64,000 nt of DNA from Trichobilharzia szidati (GCA_944472155.2 OX235277.1:10612804-10676803), one strand, 5' to 3'; positions 24,932 to 38,219 are shown, counted from the first letter of the stretch. A program made the numbers and translations. The notes: generated by a model not told the origin, from the sequence alone.

Positions 24932-25954
24932 CATCTGATATCTATGGTTGGTCTACTAAATTTGAGCTACCGATATCACATGCCGAAAATTTCCTACTTG
25001 TACCTCCATTTGTTGAACTCTGAGAGAGATTTTTGCAATTGAGCTAACTAGGAGTTCATAACAATACCAAAATGAATAGGTATATTAGTAAGGTACTATA
25101 TTAGAGAAATATGAAATACGACTCACTGCCTTAAGCAGTCAGCTTCCACTCAGTGGACTTCAGGATTGATATCCGGTATTAGCTACTTCACTCTGGTAGC
25201 TAAGTAGTAGCATCAACCTTCCCATACGGAATTCGGTTCACCGTCTGTCACACGAGAAATATGTGGTGCGTAACCGAGTTCCAACTGAGCAAGGATTGAC
25301 TAGAGAACCTTACAGAGAAATGCAGCAGCTCGAGTTACCACGATTCATTTAACACCTAATGGCAGCAGCATGAGAGGAGAAAAGAAATTCCAAAAAATGT
25401 GCAAAATGATGAATAATGAGAATTCCATGTACCTAATGTTTTAAAAAAGCTTAATATATCTGCGTCACTGTGAAAGACTTGAAGCCATATAACCAATAGT
25501 CTGTAGTCATTCCTTATCGTTGTCTCAAATACTCTGATCAAGTAGTCGCTGCCCCTCTACGTGAACCAGGCTGTGTCAATGACTTTATGGAATGGTTACC
25601 AGATTTGATTTAACTACCGCTGACTACACTACAATTAGCAATTCATGAAGATGCCGGTAGCTCGGTATGTACAGTACGTGTCCTAGCAATCTTAACTCCA
25701 CCGAATTCAGGACATTATTGACAAGATTTTCTTTCTTATCGAATATTCTACGCAAACTTCAACCTTGGAAACGTCAATACATTTGTGATTGAAAACGTGG
25801 GATCTGAATTACGTGACAAAGGTGTTCACCTGCTATATTGTTTTATTCCTTAACGTTTCCAGTGGAACAAAGAGCTTCAAGCTAAAGGCTTGAAGTTTCG
25901 TCTGCAAAAGTGTTTATTTTAACGAGATGGGGCTGCTAGCCTCATGCCAAACCT
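24932..25954. other. No gene seen
   Basis: Between the two inverted Gly-tRNA-like sequences; short unassigned frames only. Confidence 0.4.
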
Positions 25955-26080
25955 TCCCTCCTTATCAACAGTATTAATGGCTAAGCGAGGTAGAGGAGTG
26001 GTTCGACTGGAAATCGAACCCCGAACCACCTGCGTGATTGGCGAGAATTCTACCGCTGTGCCACCGACACACGTTACCTG
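25955..26080 (-). mobile_element. Gly-tRNA-like SINE head, inverted copy
   Basis: On the minus strand GTGGCACAGCGGTAGAATTC (box A region) and GGGGTTCGATTTCC (box B) appear at tRNA spacing, strongly recalling a eukaryotic Gly-tRNA. The acceptor stem is not closed. Related to 24859-24931 in opposite orientation about 1.1 kb away. Confidence 0.5.
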
Positions 26081-26699
26081 CTATTACAATGTACACATTA
26101 ATTTAAATAAAATATAATAATTACACATATTGTCTCTGAATACTCTTTGTTTTCCAAGCAGCTTATTTTTCAACTGTTTACTCCATGTAAACAAAAAGAG
26201 TATCCATTATTGTTTTGTTCAATAAATTGATGCTGTTCGGACTTTGCAAGTAAAACATTAGCCTTGCTGAATCAATCGACTATTATTTAACTGTTACTTT
26301 TCAGTGTGTTTCAACATCGATTCCAAATATTTGGTTGAGGTTATATATTGATGAAATATGTGAAAGGATTGCTCAAACATGTGCACTAAATTCTGTTAAA
26401 AATCGGGATACATTGCAGTTAAAAAATACATTGTTTGCTTAGGGAGAAGACATTTTATTTCTTATTTCAGTAGTATCATCACTTCATTGTTTGTTATTAA
26501 TTATTTTCCCAAACAAAAGTGTGCAATGTATTCACTGTAATTTCCCTACTGCTGCTGATTCGAGCCTAAAATGGAAGGGTTTAATTAACTTTCTCACTCA
26601 TTTTAGTTATGCATATTTGATTTTTTCCACCAAGATTTTCTGGCAACGAATCCAAAAGGCAGCCCCATGTTTCTGCTATTCGGGTACAGAAAGCAATCC
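26081..26699. other. No gene seen
   Basis: AT-rich; an open frame at 26491-26706 has no recognisable product and runs into the unit B boundary. Confidence 0.4.
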
Positions 26700-27709
26700 T
26701 GAGTAGCAAATCAATGTTTGTGGATCAATGAGATTACACTGCTTAAGCACACACTTGCTCCGGAATTCGACCTTCGACCGTCACTCAACTTCATCTCGCT
26801 TAGCATGTATGAGTCCAGTAATATTGAGAGTGTCAGTTATGAGGCCATCCACCTAACTCCGAAGAAACACCACTGCTACTGAAGTTGATTTTGTTGGCGT
26901 TTTCGCTCTCAGTGACTATGAGCAAACATCTCATGGAGAAATATATCCTCAGTGTATTAGGAATGTTCCAATTGGAAAGGAAACATTGACAAAGGTGAAT
27001 GAATTCTTTCCTTTTGGTACACCACCAGCTCCTTGATTTCAACAACTGATGACTGAACACTCGAGAATGAGGAATCATTTGTCAAAAGTGAATAGTCATC
27101 GACTGTGGACGAACATGCTCGTTGCAATCAGAGTCTATGAAGTGTTTAACGGCCTTGCTTCCTACTCATGCACTTATAATTTCGTTACCCTGAAAGGCAG
27201 TGTCAATGCAAATGTCTCTTCAGAACAATTTTCTCTCAATAACTTACACAGTGAATACTGGATTCCGAAGTAGCAGTCTACAGATACAATTTATCTGGTA
27301 CAGTGACCCAGTGGTGAATCAGAAGAATAAACATTCAGCCTTATAAGTGCAGGTAGATACCGCTATATTGGCATCAATCTGTAGGCGTGTTCAATTACTC
27401 TAATTCATGTCCCGTCAACTTCTACATCTATTGTACTAATTTGACAGTGTAACTTTTAGTGAAATTAACTACATCAGGTGATTCATTATTAACTGAGAAC
27501 ACTTGATCAGCGAATTTCTGTTAACACTTTTACAACTGGCTAGCTGATTTCGGAGATCACGTGAAATTGGCAATTACTCTGAATTCTTGAGATGTCGAAT
27601 GAATCTGTGAATTTGTAATCAGAAAAAAAGGAATTTGTCAAAATTGATTTATTTCTTATTATCACGACACCCACAAACAAATTTCACATTTCAATTTTCA
27701 TTTCGCAAA

Positions 27710-27897
27710 TCATTTTTGACACTGAGAATCACGACACCTATTCTCACAGCAGTCTTCATCTGCCCTACAGAATTCACCTCCTGGTTTACAACAAAATTGA
27801 AGACCTGATGATTTGCGATATCGACATTCAGACGACGGACAACACTTCTCAAAAGTTAGAGTGTCTTTATCGATATCTCTACACACACAGTTTAATC
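27710..27897 (-). CDS. Knottin-type cysteine-rich exon b, unit B
   Basis: The downstream of two tandem terminal exons in unit B. It begins after the acceptor TTCTTCGAAAG at 27897 in the same phase as the other copies. It encodes 61 residues with 12 cysteines in the family spacing, with GEFC, DEDCC and ENRC in the knot part. An AATAAA signal follows at about 27648-27653. Its N-terminal part (CVCRDIDKD) resembles the A2 exon, while its C-terminal part is close to exon a, so it looks like a mosaic. It has no signal exon of its own; it could be used only by skipping exon a when joined to the signal exon at 30345-30420. Confidence 0.65.
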
Positions 27898-28128
27898 CTT
27901 TCGAAGAAAAGAAAAACAAAGATATTGGAATCATAGGGGAAAGGACAACAGAGTTTGCTTAGAAAGTTAACATGAAATTGTTAAGAATGTATTTACCACG
28001 TTACTAACTTAACACCAATTCTCGTCTGAATTTGTAGGCGACGTCAGTATGACTCAAGTGAAAACAAGACATTTGTCAAAGTTGATTTATTTCTCATTAT
28101 CCCGACACCCACAAACAAATTTCACATT

Positions 28129-28328
28129 TCAATTTTCACTTTTCACTTGACATCGAGAATACTGACATCTATTTTCACAGCAGTCTTCATCTGACTTACA
28201 AAATTCACCTCGATGTTTACAACAAAATTGAAGACCTGATGATTTGCGACGTCGACAGTAAACAGTGGGACAACACTTTCCAATGTAGAAAGGAGTATAT
28301 TTGCCATCCCGACACAAACATTCATCTC
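28129..28328 (-). CDS. Knottin-type cysteine-rich exon a, unit B (terminal exon of the main gene)
   Basis: This exon begins after TTTCTTTGAAAG at 28328, the nearest acceptor to the signal exon at 30345-30420, leaving an intron of 2016 bp. It encodes 65 residues: an N-terminal part with C-x1-C, a CC pair, C-x10-CC, then the cystine-knot pattern C-x6-C-x5-CC-x3-C-x4-C, ending KSEN. With the signal exon the predicted precursor is 91 residues. An AATAAA signal follows at about 28087-28092. Secretion is expected from the signal exon and the disulfide-rich body. Such knots occur in ion-channel blockers, protease inhibitors and antimicrobial peptides; the function here is unknown. The schistosome KK7 peptides are a candidate relative, but I could not check this. 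Confidence 0.75.
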
Positions 28329-28404
28329 CTTTCAAAGAAAACAAATACAATGATATTTGTATTTCATGAATAAGGGTGGTGCAGTTTGCTTTGAAAGTCA
28401 GCAT

Positions 28405-30344
28405 GAAATTGTCAAGAATGAATTAGTCGATAAATTATTGCGAGATAAAACATTCACATTACTACCTTTAAACCACTTCTCGTCCGGATTTGTAGGCGAC
28501 GTCAGTTTGACTCAATTGAATTGTAGTCAGAGATCAGGTTTACTTCATAGTTGGCAGAAACCTGGCATCTAATCACCGACAATAATGTTATCAACTAGCA
28601 TACATTGAAATGACAGAGATGCAGAGAGTTTATTCAAGGCAACCGATGCATATCTTGCAAACCTTGTCAAACTTCCTATAAACGTGTGAATATCTACTGT
28701 TCACTGTTTTTCATAGGAATGCTAATGATTATCTCCATTGTGTCAATGACCAATGGTCAAGCTTTGAAACAGACTTTAATTCATTAGTACACAGATTTCA
28801 CGAATTTCTTTCTCTGTTTCCTTTCATGCAATGGATTAATGCAGACATATGCACATCAGCGAGCATACATTTCAACAGATCTCTCCTACTGAATTGACTA
28901 TCCATCATGTGTACAGCGATGAAACAGTGTGATAGACACACGAAGAGTGTTCACTCAGATGACAGAAGTGTAGAAATTACAAAATGTCACGTATGTTCCA
29001 CAACCGTTGAGGAGAAGAAAACGTCTCCAGTGAAGCAGTACCAAATCCTCTACTCAAATACCGAACTCCAGGACGGAAGAGAGAACTGTAAACACTCAAC
29101 AACACATACGATTATCTGAAGTAATGAACTGAAACATAGATCCACCAGTGATAATCATTATTAATGTGACTATGGTGGAACAATGAACATTAGAAATGTG
29201 ATGGACATAACTGATTTGTGAATAGTTGAGATGCTGTTCTAACACATCAATATCCACCATTTATATATCCCACTATTTATATAACCGAATGTGTTCTGTT
29301 GGTGAACGTGTCAATCTTGTTGCAATTGGACTATAATTCGCGTTATGTTGGTACTAATGAAACACAATTCGACTCAGGGTAGTTGTTTGCCAATTTCCGA
29401 CTAATATCAGTAGTTCTTGCTTCGCAAAAAGTTGGCGACATCGGAGTCTGGCACAATCAGTTCGTGCATCATTATCTTAATATGAAATAATGAACACAAA
29501 TCACACCGCATCAGTCGTATTTCACTTACGAACGACTAACTATTATCAACACAAGATCAAGTGGCTGAATAATTTAGTACGGATGACAAGCATGTGGGCT
29601 GAGTAATTCTCTTCAATTCATGTGATGAGGAATGAAAATATCAGATGGTGATGAGGGAACATGAAAGACAGGTAAAAAGTGATTTGTCTCAACTAAATCA
29701 GTTGGCGAAATTCTACACTTTTTATTGAAATGCGCTCTCACCAATTTTGAAATAACCGGTGATGCACATGCAGTTTTGAAAACTAATTTCCTGACTACTC
29801 AATTTGCAAGCCTGTTGTTGGAAAAACTGTTAGCAATAACATATATGACAACGTGACGCATTCACTGATATAAGAGTATATTAGGTTCGCGAACATGGTG
29901 AGCGCATGTCCGAATGCAACACTCTTCATCGAAGAGGCACGATGATCGCACTTCTCAAGATGTAAGACATCTACCATTCCGTGTCGCAAATCGTTAACAC
30001 ACAAAACCCTCACAACATGGCTTTGATACTGAGTTCTTACAAATTCCACCAGAGGCTGAGAAGTTGGAATCTTTGGAGGAAAACGAATGTCAATGAAAAT
30101 GAGGGACACTATGCAAGATGTCTGCGATGCCCTTTTATTATTTCAGTTGACTTCTGTTATTTCCATTACACCTAATTAGATGAACTTGAAAATTCTGACG
30201 GAATCAAGTAATAATCCTAAATCCTTCATAGAGCGATATTCAGGATTGCTGAACAGTAAATTAGTCATCTATCAAATATTAAATAATACCCAGCCGGCCT
30301 AATGAACACAAATCTACTATAATACACATCACAAGGAAACATAC
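28405..30344. other. Intron of the unit B knottin gene
   Basis: The intron proper runs from 30344 down to 28329. It holds open frames on both strands (29795-30109 minus, 29981-30175 plus) that also exist in unit A1 (2202-2480 and 2277-2546). Nothing in them resembles a known protein and they are probably by-products of the duplication. Confidence 0.5.
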
Positions 30345-30420
30345 CTGAAGCCTGTACAACATGGTCGCCCATCATCAGAACTGACAATACCAATATCGTG
30401 AGCAACGTAGAAGTGTGCAT
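30345..30420 (-). CDS. Signal-peptide exon of the unit B knottin gene
   Basis: A 76-nt exon with ATG at 30420-30418, coding for 25 residues starting MHTSTLLTILVLS and ending VVQAS, plus one base of a glycine codon. The donor is GTATG at 30344. The exon ends in phase 1 and both cysteine exons downstream start with two bases that complete glycine, so either can be joined. The hydrophobic stretch of about 12 residues behind an uncharged start is typical of a signal peptide. Confidence 0.75.
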
Positions 30421-30446
30421 AGTCAGATTGTTATTCCTACAGTGTA

Positions 30447-30475
30447 AAGAGGAAAGCCATTATATATTTCCCACT
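30447..30475 (-). promoter_or_regulatory. TATA-type core promoter of the unit B knottin gene
   Basis: ATATATAATGG on the minus strand about 45 nt upstream of the ATG, with the same palindromic surroundings as in A1 and C. The block upstream to about 30660 is nearly identical to A1 (3545-3720). Confidence 0.5.
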
Positions 30476-33469
30476 GTATCCAAATGGTGGACATATCTAT
30501 GCCATTGTGAACACACAGGTATGAAGATTGTTCACACTGAAACATAAAGAAGTATTTCGTTATGCACAGGGATTAGTGGAAACGTAGTCAGTGTAGTGAG
30601 ATCAATGAGAAGAACACGAGTATTCGTCACGTAATTTATTGTAATTGAATGTAACATTTTGGTTTTAAACGGTCTCCATGTGTTGTAGTATTGTGAGCAT
30701 TGTGGAATGCACCAAGTCAATTGTTATAATTCTATTCCAATAGTTGTTTGCACACACACATAAGTTCTACTTCTTCACTGCACATGATCATACTGACTGT
30801 TCGAATTGTTATTTTCATTCTCATTTTGAATTCGGATAAATGTGACTAAAATAGGGTAGACGCCCTGGCGGTAATCTCGCTGGAAATAATAACAAAATTT
30901 ATAGAACTCGTTGTTACACGTAAACGAATAATGTAACAGAATTATGAATATTTTGGTTTTCATGTTACATGTGGAACATTGATCGAAAATGAAGGTGAGA
31001 GAGGAACCAGTTGGGCGTTGACGAAGTTAGATCGACATGACTCGCTGTATGTCACACTTCAAATTGAATACAAACTTACCATGTTTGAGAATTCACTCCT
31101 GTGTTCGAATTTCAGATTACCACGCACAGCGTACTGTAAACGCTTGACTGAAGTACATTATCAGCGTAGTCGAGGGATACATTTCAACATGATATTAGGC
31201 ACCACAATAAGTATATCGACAGACTGATCGACAGTCTCAAATGCTATTTCGCATGTGATAGTGATTCCGAAGTGGTGACGTCATTCGCAATAGAACAGTC
31301 ATATGCCACGTTGGAAACAGATTCATTGAACCACCACTGCGAAGTGACTGAAATCTGGAGAATGCATCTACCCTGTTGGTGACATATACGGTTGAACCCA
31401 TTTAAACTGTCACTCTCACATTCATGCTGGTCTCATAGTTGAGAATCGATTTGGGACTCAATTCCACAATTCGCATATAGTAGCGTTTCTCGGATTGATG
31501 AGTTTAATTCCTGTCTCATATTAAAGTGAATTTTATATTTAAAGCATATTCGAGCCCGGAATATTGACTTTGAATCACATTTCAGATTAGTGTAGAAATC
31601 CTGATGTGTCTATTAGACAGCATTATAAAGAATTTGAAGTCTACGAAACGTTTCAAATCATTATAAAGTTGAGTTAATATATCAGTCTGCCATTGGAACA
31701 TTTTATAGAAGAAGATTCATGTACGAGTTGTTGCTCTGCATAGCCCAGGACACAAAACACAGTCATTCCTCACAATCTCTGAAAGTGGGTGATTAAAAAT
31801 TGAAAAGAGTAATCACTGATCGAGGGATGCACTCTTCAATATCTTCCCCATCACCTTCAACAGCTGTATGCGCACAATAGTCAAACGGTAATTGTTATCT
31901 GCAAGACAACTAATAAAATCCAGTTAGCAATGGTCATAACATGTGCATGTGGCAATACTCACAACAGTCATCAAATTTGAATGAATAGGAAATCAGGTAA
32001 TGTGCGTAATGTGTTTATACACCTTTGGTAGTCAACAAGGTATGTGAGGAATGGTCGCCTTAAGGATGGATTGTCAGAGATGCAATCTATGCCGTGTAGA
32101 GTATTTATAAATTTGCTGATTTAGCGCCGACCAAGTTATTAACAACACCGAAAACTGTGATCGCACACAGAGAATTCTGTCATTGTTGAGCTATTCATTG
32201 CATCACTGGGGTTTTAATCATTTGGCAACTATGGACTTCAGATAGTTTATTCATCGGTCGATAAATGACAGTTAGATTCTGCCGCGTGAGCATTGTTTTT
32301 TGGCTACCCCAGGTATTTCGATTTCGTATTCGTTCAATTCGCTTCTTCGACTTTTTTCTCGCAAACTCGTAGATACTCTGTAGCACATAATCTTGATGGA
32401 ACGACTGATGGAACTGCTCCAGATGAAGATTTCAATGTATGTCTGTGAGAGATTTTGTCTCGTCTGGTCACTGTTTATTCCGATTTCGAAATCTCAGCCC
32501 TATGTATTCGCGATCCCATCTGAAGCTTATCAATGTTATACGTCTTCACAGATGATAATCTAATAATGTCGAATATTGCTTGATACGGAATGTGATCTAC
32601 ACAATGTGTTACTATTTTCAGTGGCTTCGTGTCAAGAGATACGATGAATCAATTTTTCGCTTTTGTCACCTTCCAGTTTCTTATGAACATCATTCACTGT
32701 TCATTTCTAGTACCATATACAGACCTATGCGCATCTTCATTCATATCTTGTCGACATCCAGCTGTCAAACTTTAGCCGGATGTCGTATTGATATTCATGC
32801 TGTACTAAATAGGAGTGAAAACAGTGGATTTCGAATGGAGCCCTGTGTATGTTCTCTTGCTGAATCAACTATTGTAAACTATGTAACAATGCAGAAGTGC
32901 TTTGCTGTCGATTGAGTCCACTTAGAAACACTTACACTCACTGGTCACTTTTCACATTGACTTACAGATACTGAATTAATTCGTCTCAATTCCACAAACC
33001 TCAGCAATTGTAAGCATCCTTCTTTCTTCTTGTCTGGTGAAAACACTCATGGACTTGACAGAATCCATATCATCTTCGAAGTCTTGAAGATTTTTCCTTA
33101 TTCACCTATTTGGTTGTGTGTTCACTTGCTTGTCCGTGTACTTTCACTACCAGGATCTCTCAATACCTAACCTACATAACTGCCTCTAGTAACGACATTA
33201 AAAAATGATGTTCTCGTTATGGTTTGCAGTTCTTATATGATTTCACTGTGTAGATGTCTGTCATTGTATTGCAGTAGCATTAGAAGCTGAATTCACTCGT
33301 CCTGAAATAAAGGGAATAATAATATCCCCGTGAAACTGAGCCAATGAATAATATCTAATTCCTATTACACGCTATCTGAGACATATTTATTCACAATCAT
33401 GGATATTTTGGACACGCAAACGTGAAAAGAAAGAGCTCAGCGGCCTGTTTTTATAGATGTTCTCTCGTT

Positions 33470-34440
33470 CAGTCACTAAGATCATTTCAACTGCACAAAC
33501 CTCCGCAAAGGGAAGTATTGGCAGTAAAACTGATCCTTCGTTTAGCGGTGAATAAGTCTTTTCACAGTGATGTCATTGGGCTATTTTATAGAATCTCAGC
33601 TGGAGTATCGCATTTAAATTCAAACTTCATGAATAGCAGCTTCCTCAGCACCATATGGTTTCTTTCGTGTTTTCGCTTTAATTTCCACTTCTTCTCGCTC
33701 AATACTTGAAGGATATTCATTTTCCGCGAAGATCCGTCTGAGTCACTACAGTTCACCATCAATTGTAGTACAGGTACATACTCCAATCATTCTTGAAGAG
33801 AAGGAGTTGATAAGTTTTCTCTTTCTTTTACAAGGGACATAAATGTGAAAATACGTGTATTCACTTTTCCATATTGGTTTCTTGTAGATTGTTCTTCAAA
33901 GAAAACCCTCAGATCTCGTTTTTAGAAGAAAATCTGAAAAATGGAATTCTGATTTCACCTCTGATTTTGCTCTGAAATGGATAGCACAGCAGTACTTGTT
34001 GAACTCTTCAGTTATCAATTCGATGCCGGTATTGTCGTCAAATATGATGAAAGTATCTTCCATGTATCCTTGGTACGAATGAAAACTATCGATAGTAGGC
34101 CATAACATACTATTCTCAAAACTTGTCAAGAAGCAGTCTGCAAGAAAAGAACCCTATGATGTCCCCATTTTCAATACATCTCTTTATCCATAAAGCGTGT
34201 TGTTGAACTTGTATTGCACATTTAAAGTGAACGTGAAAAGTAGATTCTTTAAGTAGTGGCTCGGAACAGACACGTCGACATATTTATCCTCAATGAATTT
34301 GCATAAAAAGCAAATGGTTTTAGTGAGAGGACATTGGTGAAAAAGGACGTAACATCCATGGATATCATTTTTCTCCCCGGATACACAAGCATCACTTATT
34401 GAATCAACGAATACAAATGAATCTGAAACACTAGGCTAAC
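33470..34440 (-). pseudogene. Penelope-like element relic at the end of unit B
   Basis: Reading the minus strand from 34440 downward with several stops and frameshifts gives the Penelope reverse transcriptase order. MISMDVTSFFTNV is at about 34370 (catalytic aspartate motif, then a 1-nt loss). Next come NVQYKFN at about 34220, a decayed GxxxGSxLADCFL segment near 34140, and YMEDTFII at about 34060 where YMDD or YVDD is expected. After that come FHFSDFLL, IYKKP, a TIDGEL motif and NEYP. Far too damaged to function. The part from about 33990 down is shared with unit A1; the part above is only in B. Confidence 0.7.
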
Positions 34441-36229
34441 TGAGATTATTTTTGATGGAACATGCTATTTATGCATGGATGTGAGACATACGATTTTATT
34501 CCTTCAAGGTAGACCGCTATTTCATCAGATAAGAACAAAATCAGCCTGCTGTCTTGCGCACGTTCAGATATTTTTTAGAACATCTTCTTTTATTATTTTG
34601 TTTAAAGTTGTAAGCTGTACAACCTGAGTTCTTCTCTTTAGTTTGAGATAGAAAGAAAACCACGCACTCACTCGATGATGATGAATCACTTTATTCTGTG
34701 TATAATTAAATTCGTTGTTGAAATATCCATCCCTCTCTATTGTAATAAAATAGTTTTATTCAAATTATCTATGAAAGCAAGATTGCAAAGAATTGTTGAA
34801 GACCAACTCGCCTAATTTGCGATTTCTATTAGATCGTGAAGTGGGAAGTTCATTTTGCCACTTCTTCGTTCACTTCAGCAAAACACGCTGTTCAACATAC
34901 AGCAGAACCCACTGACGATGTACACCACATGTATAACATCATGTCTACAGATATCTTCGAACGTAATGAAGATTGAAGCAATGAGTAAAATAACTGCAGA
35001 TTTTGTCACGAACCACTGCCATTAAGAGATCGTTACAAACTATTTCTCAGTTGTCAGTCTTCATCTCATCGTCGGCTAATGGATGAATGTCCTGCAGCTG
35101 TATTGAGAAGTCATGACCAGTGGCAAACAGCATGTGAAAATGAATTCGAATCTCATTGAACTCATTGGTCCAGCATGGCGCCATTTCACAGTAATAAGCG
35201 AATTTAGAATACATGCGTCAGTGAATTCTATCTCAGAAACTTGTCTGGTTCACAAGTTCAGTCTCATAACCTGAAGTTCACGTGTTCGAAACTCTTGAGG
35301 GCAACGGATATGTTCTGCTGAATATTATCGAATTTAATGAAATGGTTTTTTTTAGTGCTATCTGGTTTTTAATCAACTCTGACTCCAGTTGGTTTTTTAA
35401 TGAAATCTACGTTCCCACTAATCCAGATAGCTACAAAATCCTACAGTTTATGTTAAGAAACGACAGTTTCGGCACAAAAGTGCAGGTGTAATATATCTGG
35501 TAAGTCATTTTTCCGGTGAGATGATTTTTCTTAGTATGAACTTCACTCTATCGCGAATCTCATCCAGTATACTTTCATGATTGCTGATGGTAACTATGAA
35601 AATGTTCACATTGAAAACCTGATAAAGCTTACCATGAAATTAGAAGGCATATTGGGGAATTGTATCGCAATCATAGTGGTCATGTAAGTAGGTGATTACG
35701 GTTTGAACGGAAGTACACGTTGATTGAGTGCTAGCTCAACTGTGCCTAGGCTTCTCCGAAAACAAACTGAACTGTGACTTCATGGTTTGAGATACTCGCC
35801 AAGGAGTTTCGGATATATGCTGTATGTTAATTTTTCCTTTGGTGAAAACAGTAGAGCTTTTTTTATTTCAATACACTGGTGTGTTAGAAACCATCAGATC
35901 ATTTGCGTAGAATCATTTAAGGCTTATTGGTGAGTTAAACGGTTGATTTCGTAGGTATGGGTAGGTTAGCAAAATGTCGCGTGATATAATTTGTTTCTAC
36001 AGGATAAAAACAAATTCGACGATGGATAATTTGACTGTTTAAACATGTATATACTGATAGAGAGTTTCAAGTTGGACAAAACGTGCGGCATAATTGCCAT
36101 TACAAGCTCTCATCAACCAGATGAGTGGTGGCTAGTATTACTAATCATAATGTTAAGTGAATTAAGAGTGTGGGGAGACATTCCATTTTGTACCTTCAAA
36201 ATATTGTTGCGTTGAAATTAATGTGAAAT
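34441..36229. other. No gene seen
   Basis: Short frames only (for example 35282-35491 +), no recognised motif. Confidence 0.45.
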
Positions 36230-38219
36230 AAATTCGGAATCCAGGTGCCATTTCTTCATTTCATTTCACTTTCAGTTATGACCTATAAAAGTAGTGAAAG
36301 GTTGCCAGTGCCACGCTGTCTCAGTTAGTCTCTTCAGATAACCTTAATTACTGCTTTAAAGCAAAAACACAAGCAGAAAAAGGTTACCCGCTATCACTGA
36401 TGGTATTCCTTTTGTGGTGGGCTGTGTCATGTTGCCGCCAGTAGTGTGCGAGAAGACACATATACGTTGTACTGGCCTGAAAACGCAGGAAGATGTCAAT
36501 TTCGCGGGTGGTTGATATCTAATTTCACAGATAACTGAAGATCTCCAGATAAAATTCAACAAATTAGCGGAAGAGGCAGACAGAAAAGAGAGATATTCAA
36601 GTAAATATAGAACTGAGACAATGTTGATGAAGATACCTAGTCCCCACGTATGAAATTATAATTCTTATTCATGAACATAACAGCATGATTGGTATAATTT
36701 TGATGTATAACTACAGGTATTAGTGTAGAACCATCTATGTGAAACTAACTAAAAATTCATACATATATCCTTGCTCAATTCAGCCTCATTCTATGAATGT
36801 GTTAATTTCAATTTTCGAAGGTAGACACTGCAGATTATGAAGTCGTGAGAATGCATCGATATGATAATGAGCAATACATTGTGACTGGAACGTGTAATAA
36901 AATTCAGCTATAACTTATCACTGGAATTCTAGAGAGAAGTCGTGACCAGTGAGGTCCATCAATTCAAGTGTGAGGAGAGGGTTGGTGATCGCGCTAAAAC
37001 ACGAATTGGTAGAAGTTAGAATTCATGGGCCATTGATTTGGATTTCAGTGGCTGAATGGTATACAATCTTGTCTTTTAACCGGAAGATGCTGGGTTCGAA
37101 CCTCAATGGGTACGTACTGCCGATGATTTCCGAACTAGGATGAAACAGCTGTCTAGTACTTCGCGCTGTTTTTCAATATTTCTCTAATTGATATCGATCA
37201 TCAATTAACTTTTAAGAAGAAAAGTAATCCTTACAAAACAACTACAGAAAATATCACTGTATATGTGATAGTTCAAATAACCTTCACTAATTTAGAATTA
37301 TATTCTGTCACAAATTTTCTAAGCATATATCAATCAGACTTAGTTGCATACAAATTTCTGGCATAATGTTCAGTGATCATCCATTTTATGTAGCGATGTG
37401 TGATTTGTAGTAGTCGGATCATCTCATCAGTTTAATAACGTGCTTACAACAGAAACTAATCTACTTTGATTATATTCACTCATGTATGCTTACATTTCAA
37501 TTAATTATGTAAATAGGGCTTAGTTTTTGATGATCCATAGTCATTGTCCATATCTGTGTTATTAGTTGTGTGACTTGAAGCGATGTAGGAAGCTGGCCGC
37601 TTAAGCCTTCGCAATATATCATGCAGAGGAGAAAAATCATACCACATTGGATCATCTGCCTTCTGAATAGCTTGTTAAGGCTCATCAACCTGGCCAAATG
37701 TTCGGAGAGAACATCAGCAGTTAAGGTTTTAAAAATTATATCGCGTGTTGGCGGCAGTTGTAGTAAATAAGCCATTTCAATGTCATAATGGTCAACAGAC
37801 TGTCCATGAAGAACCTCCTTCCGATTTCCGATTGAGATACTGATACATCCTACCGAAGATGTCTAGTGCTACCTGATGAAAAAATTTAGAAAACTTGCAT
37901 GAAGTCACCCTTATAAACGTCTCGTAGCCAGTAGCAAGGCTGGCGATAGGAGAATTTCGGCAGTGAAGCTAGTCAGGCTTGAAACCCAAAGTTCTCCCTG
38001 GATGGCCATCAATCAAAAAATAATAATAATAGCGTGGAGTAAGTGATCGTCAAGTGTTCATTCGCAAGTATTAATTAATTGCCTAATAATGAGTAATGTC
38101 GATAGACAGTTATAAAGGGAACAAAATACTAACTGGATCAGACAGATACAGACGTGAATTATGTACATGGATCACAGTATCAGACAGACTTAAATGTACT
38201 TGACGTGAACAGAAATTAT
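36230..38219. repeat. Segmental duplication, copy 1
   Basis: This matches 42845-45361 in the same orientation with many point differences. Both copies share a SINE at the same place and the same end within a CR1-like pseudogene. Copy 2 carries two extra pieces: an RTE relic and a segment of about 115 bp near 44583-44700. Confidence 0.75.
36945..37205 (+). mobile_element. SINE (copy 5), inside segmental duplication copy 1
   Basis: Leader, box A TGGCTGAATGGT at about 37048-37059, box B GGTTCGAACC at about 37093-37102 and hammerhead-like segment at 37114-37158. The hammerhead has stem I GTACTG against TAGTAC, core CCGATGA and GAAAC. It is matched by copy 7 in the other duplicate, so it was inserted before the duplication. 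Confidence 0.7.

Larger units (their letters stand above)
26700..34000. repeat. Duplicated unit B, the only full-length knottin repeat unit
   Basis: About 7.3 kb. The left part matches unit A2 and unit C, the right part matches unit A1 and unit C, so B shows the original order: 3' flank, cysteine exons, intron, signal exon, promoter, upstream region, Penelope relic. Compared with A2 and C it has lost about 600 bp in the 3' flank (near 27430), and compared with A1 about 700 bp in the intron (near 30240). It gained a tandem duplication of the cysteine exon. Confidence 0.85.

Noticed and set aside
37420..37440. Additional hammerhead at CTGATGAGATG (minus strand)
   Set aside because: The core-like CTGATGA is not followed by a stem II and GAAA strand, and its counterpart in the other duplicate shows no compensatory pairing.
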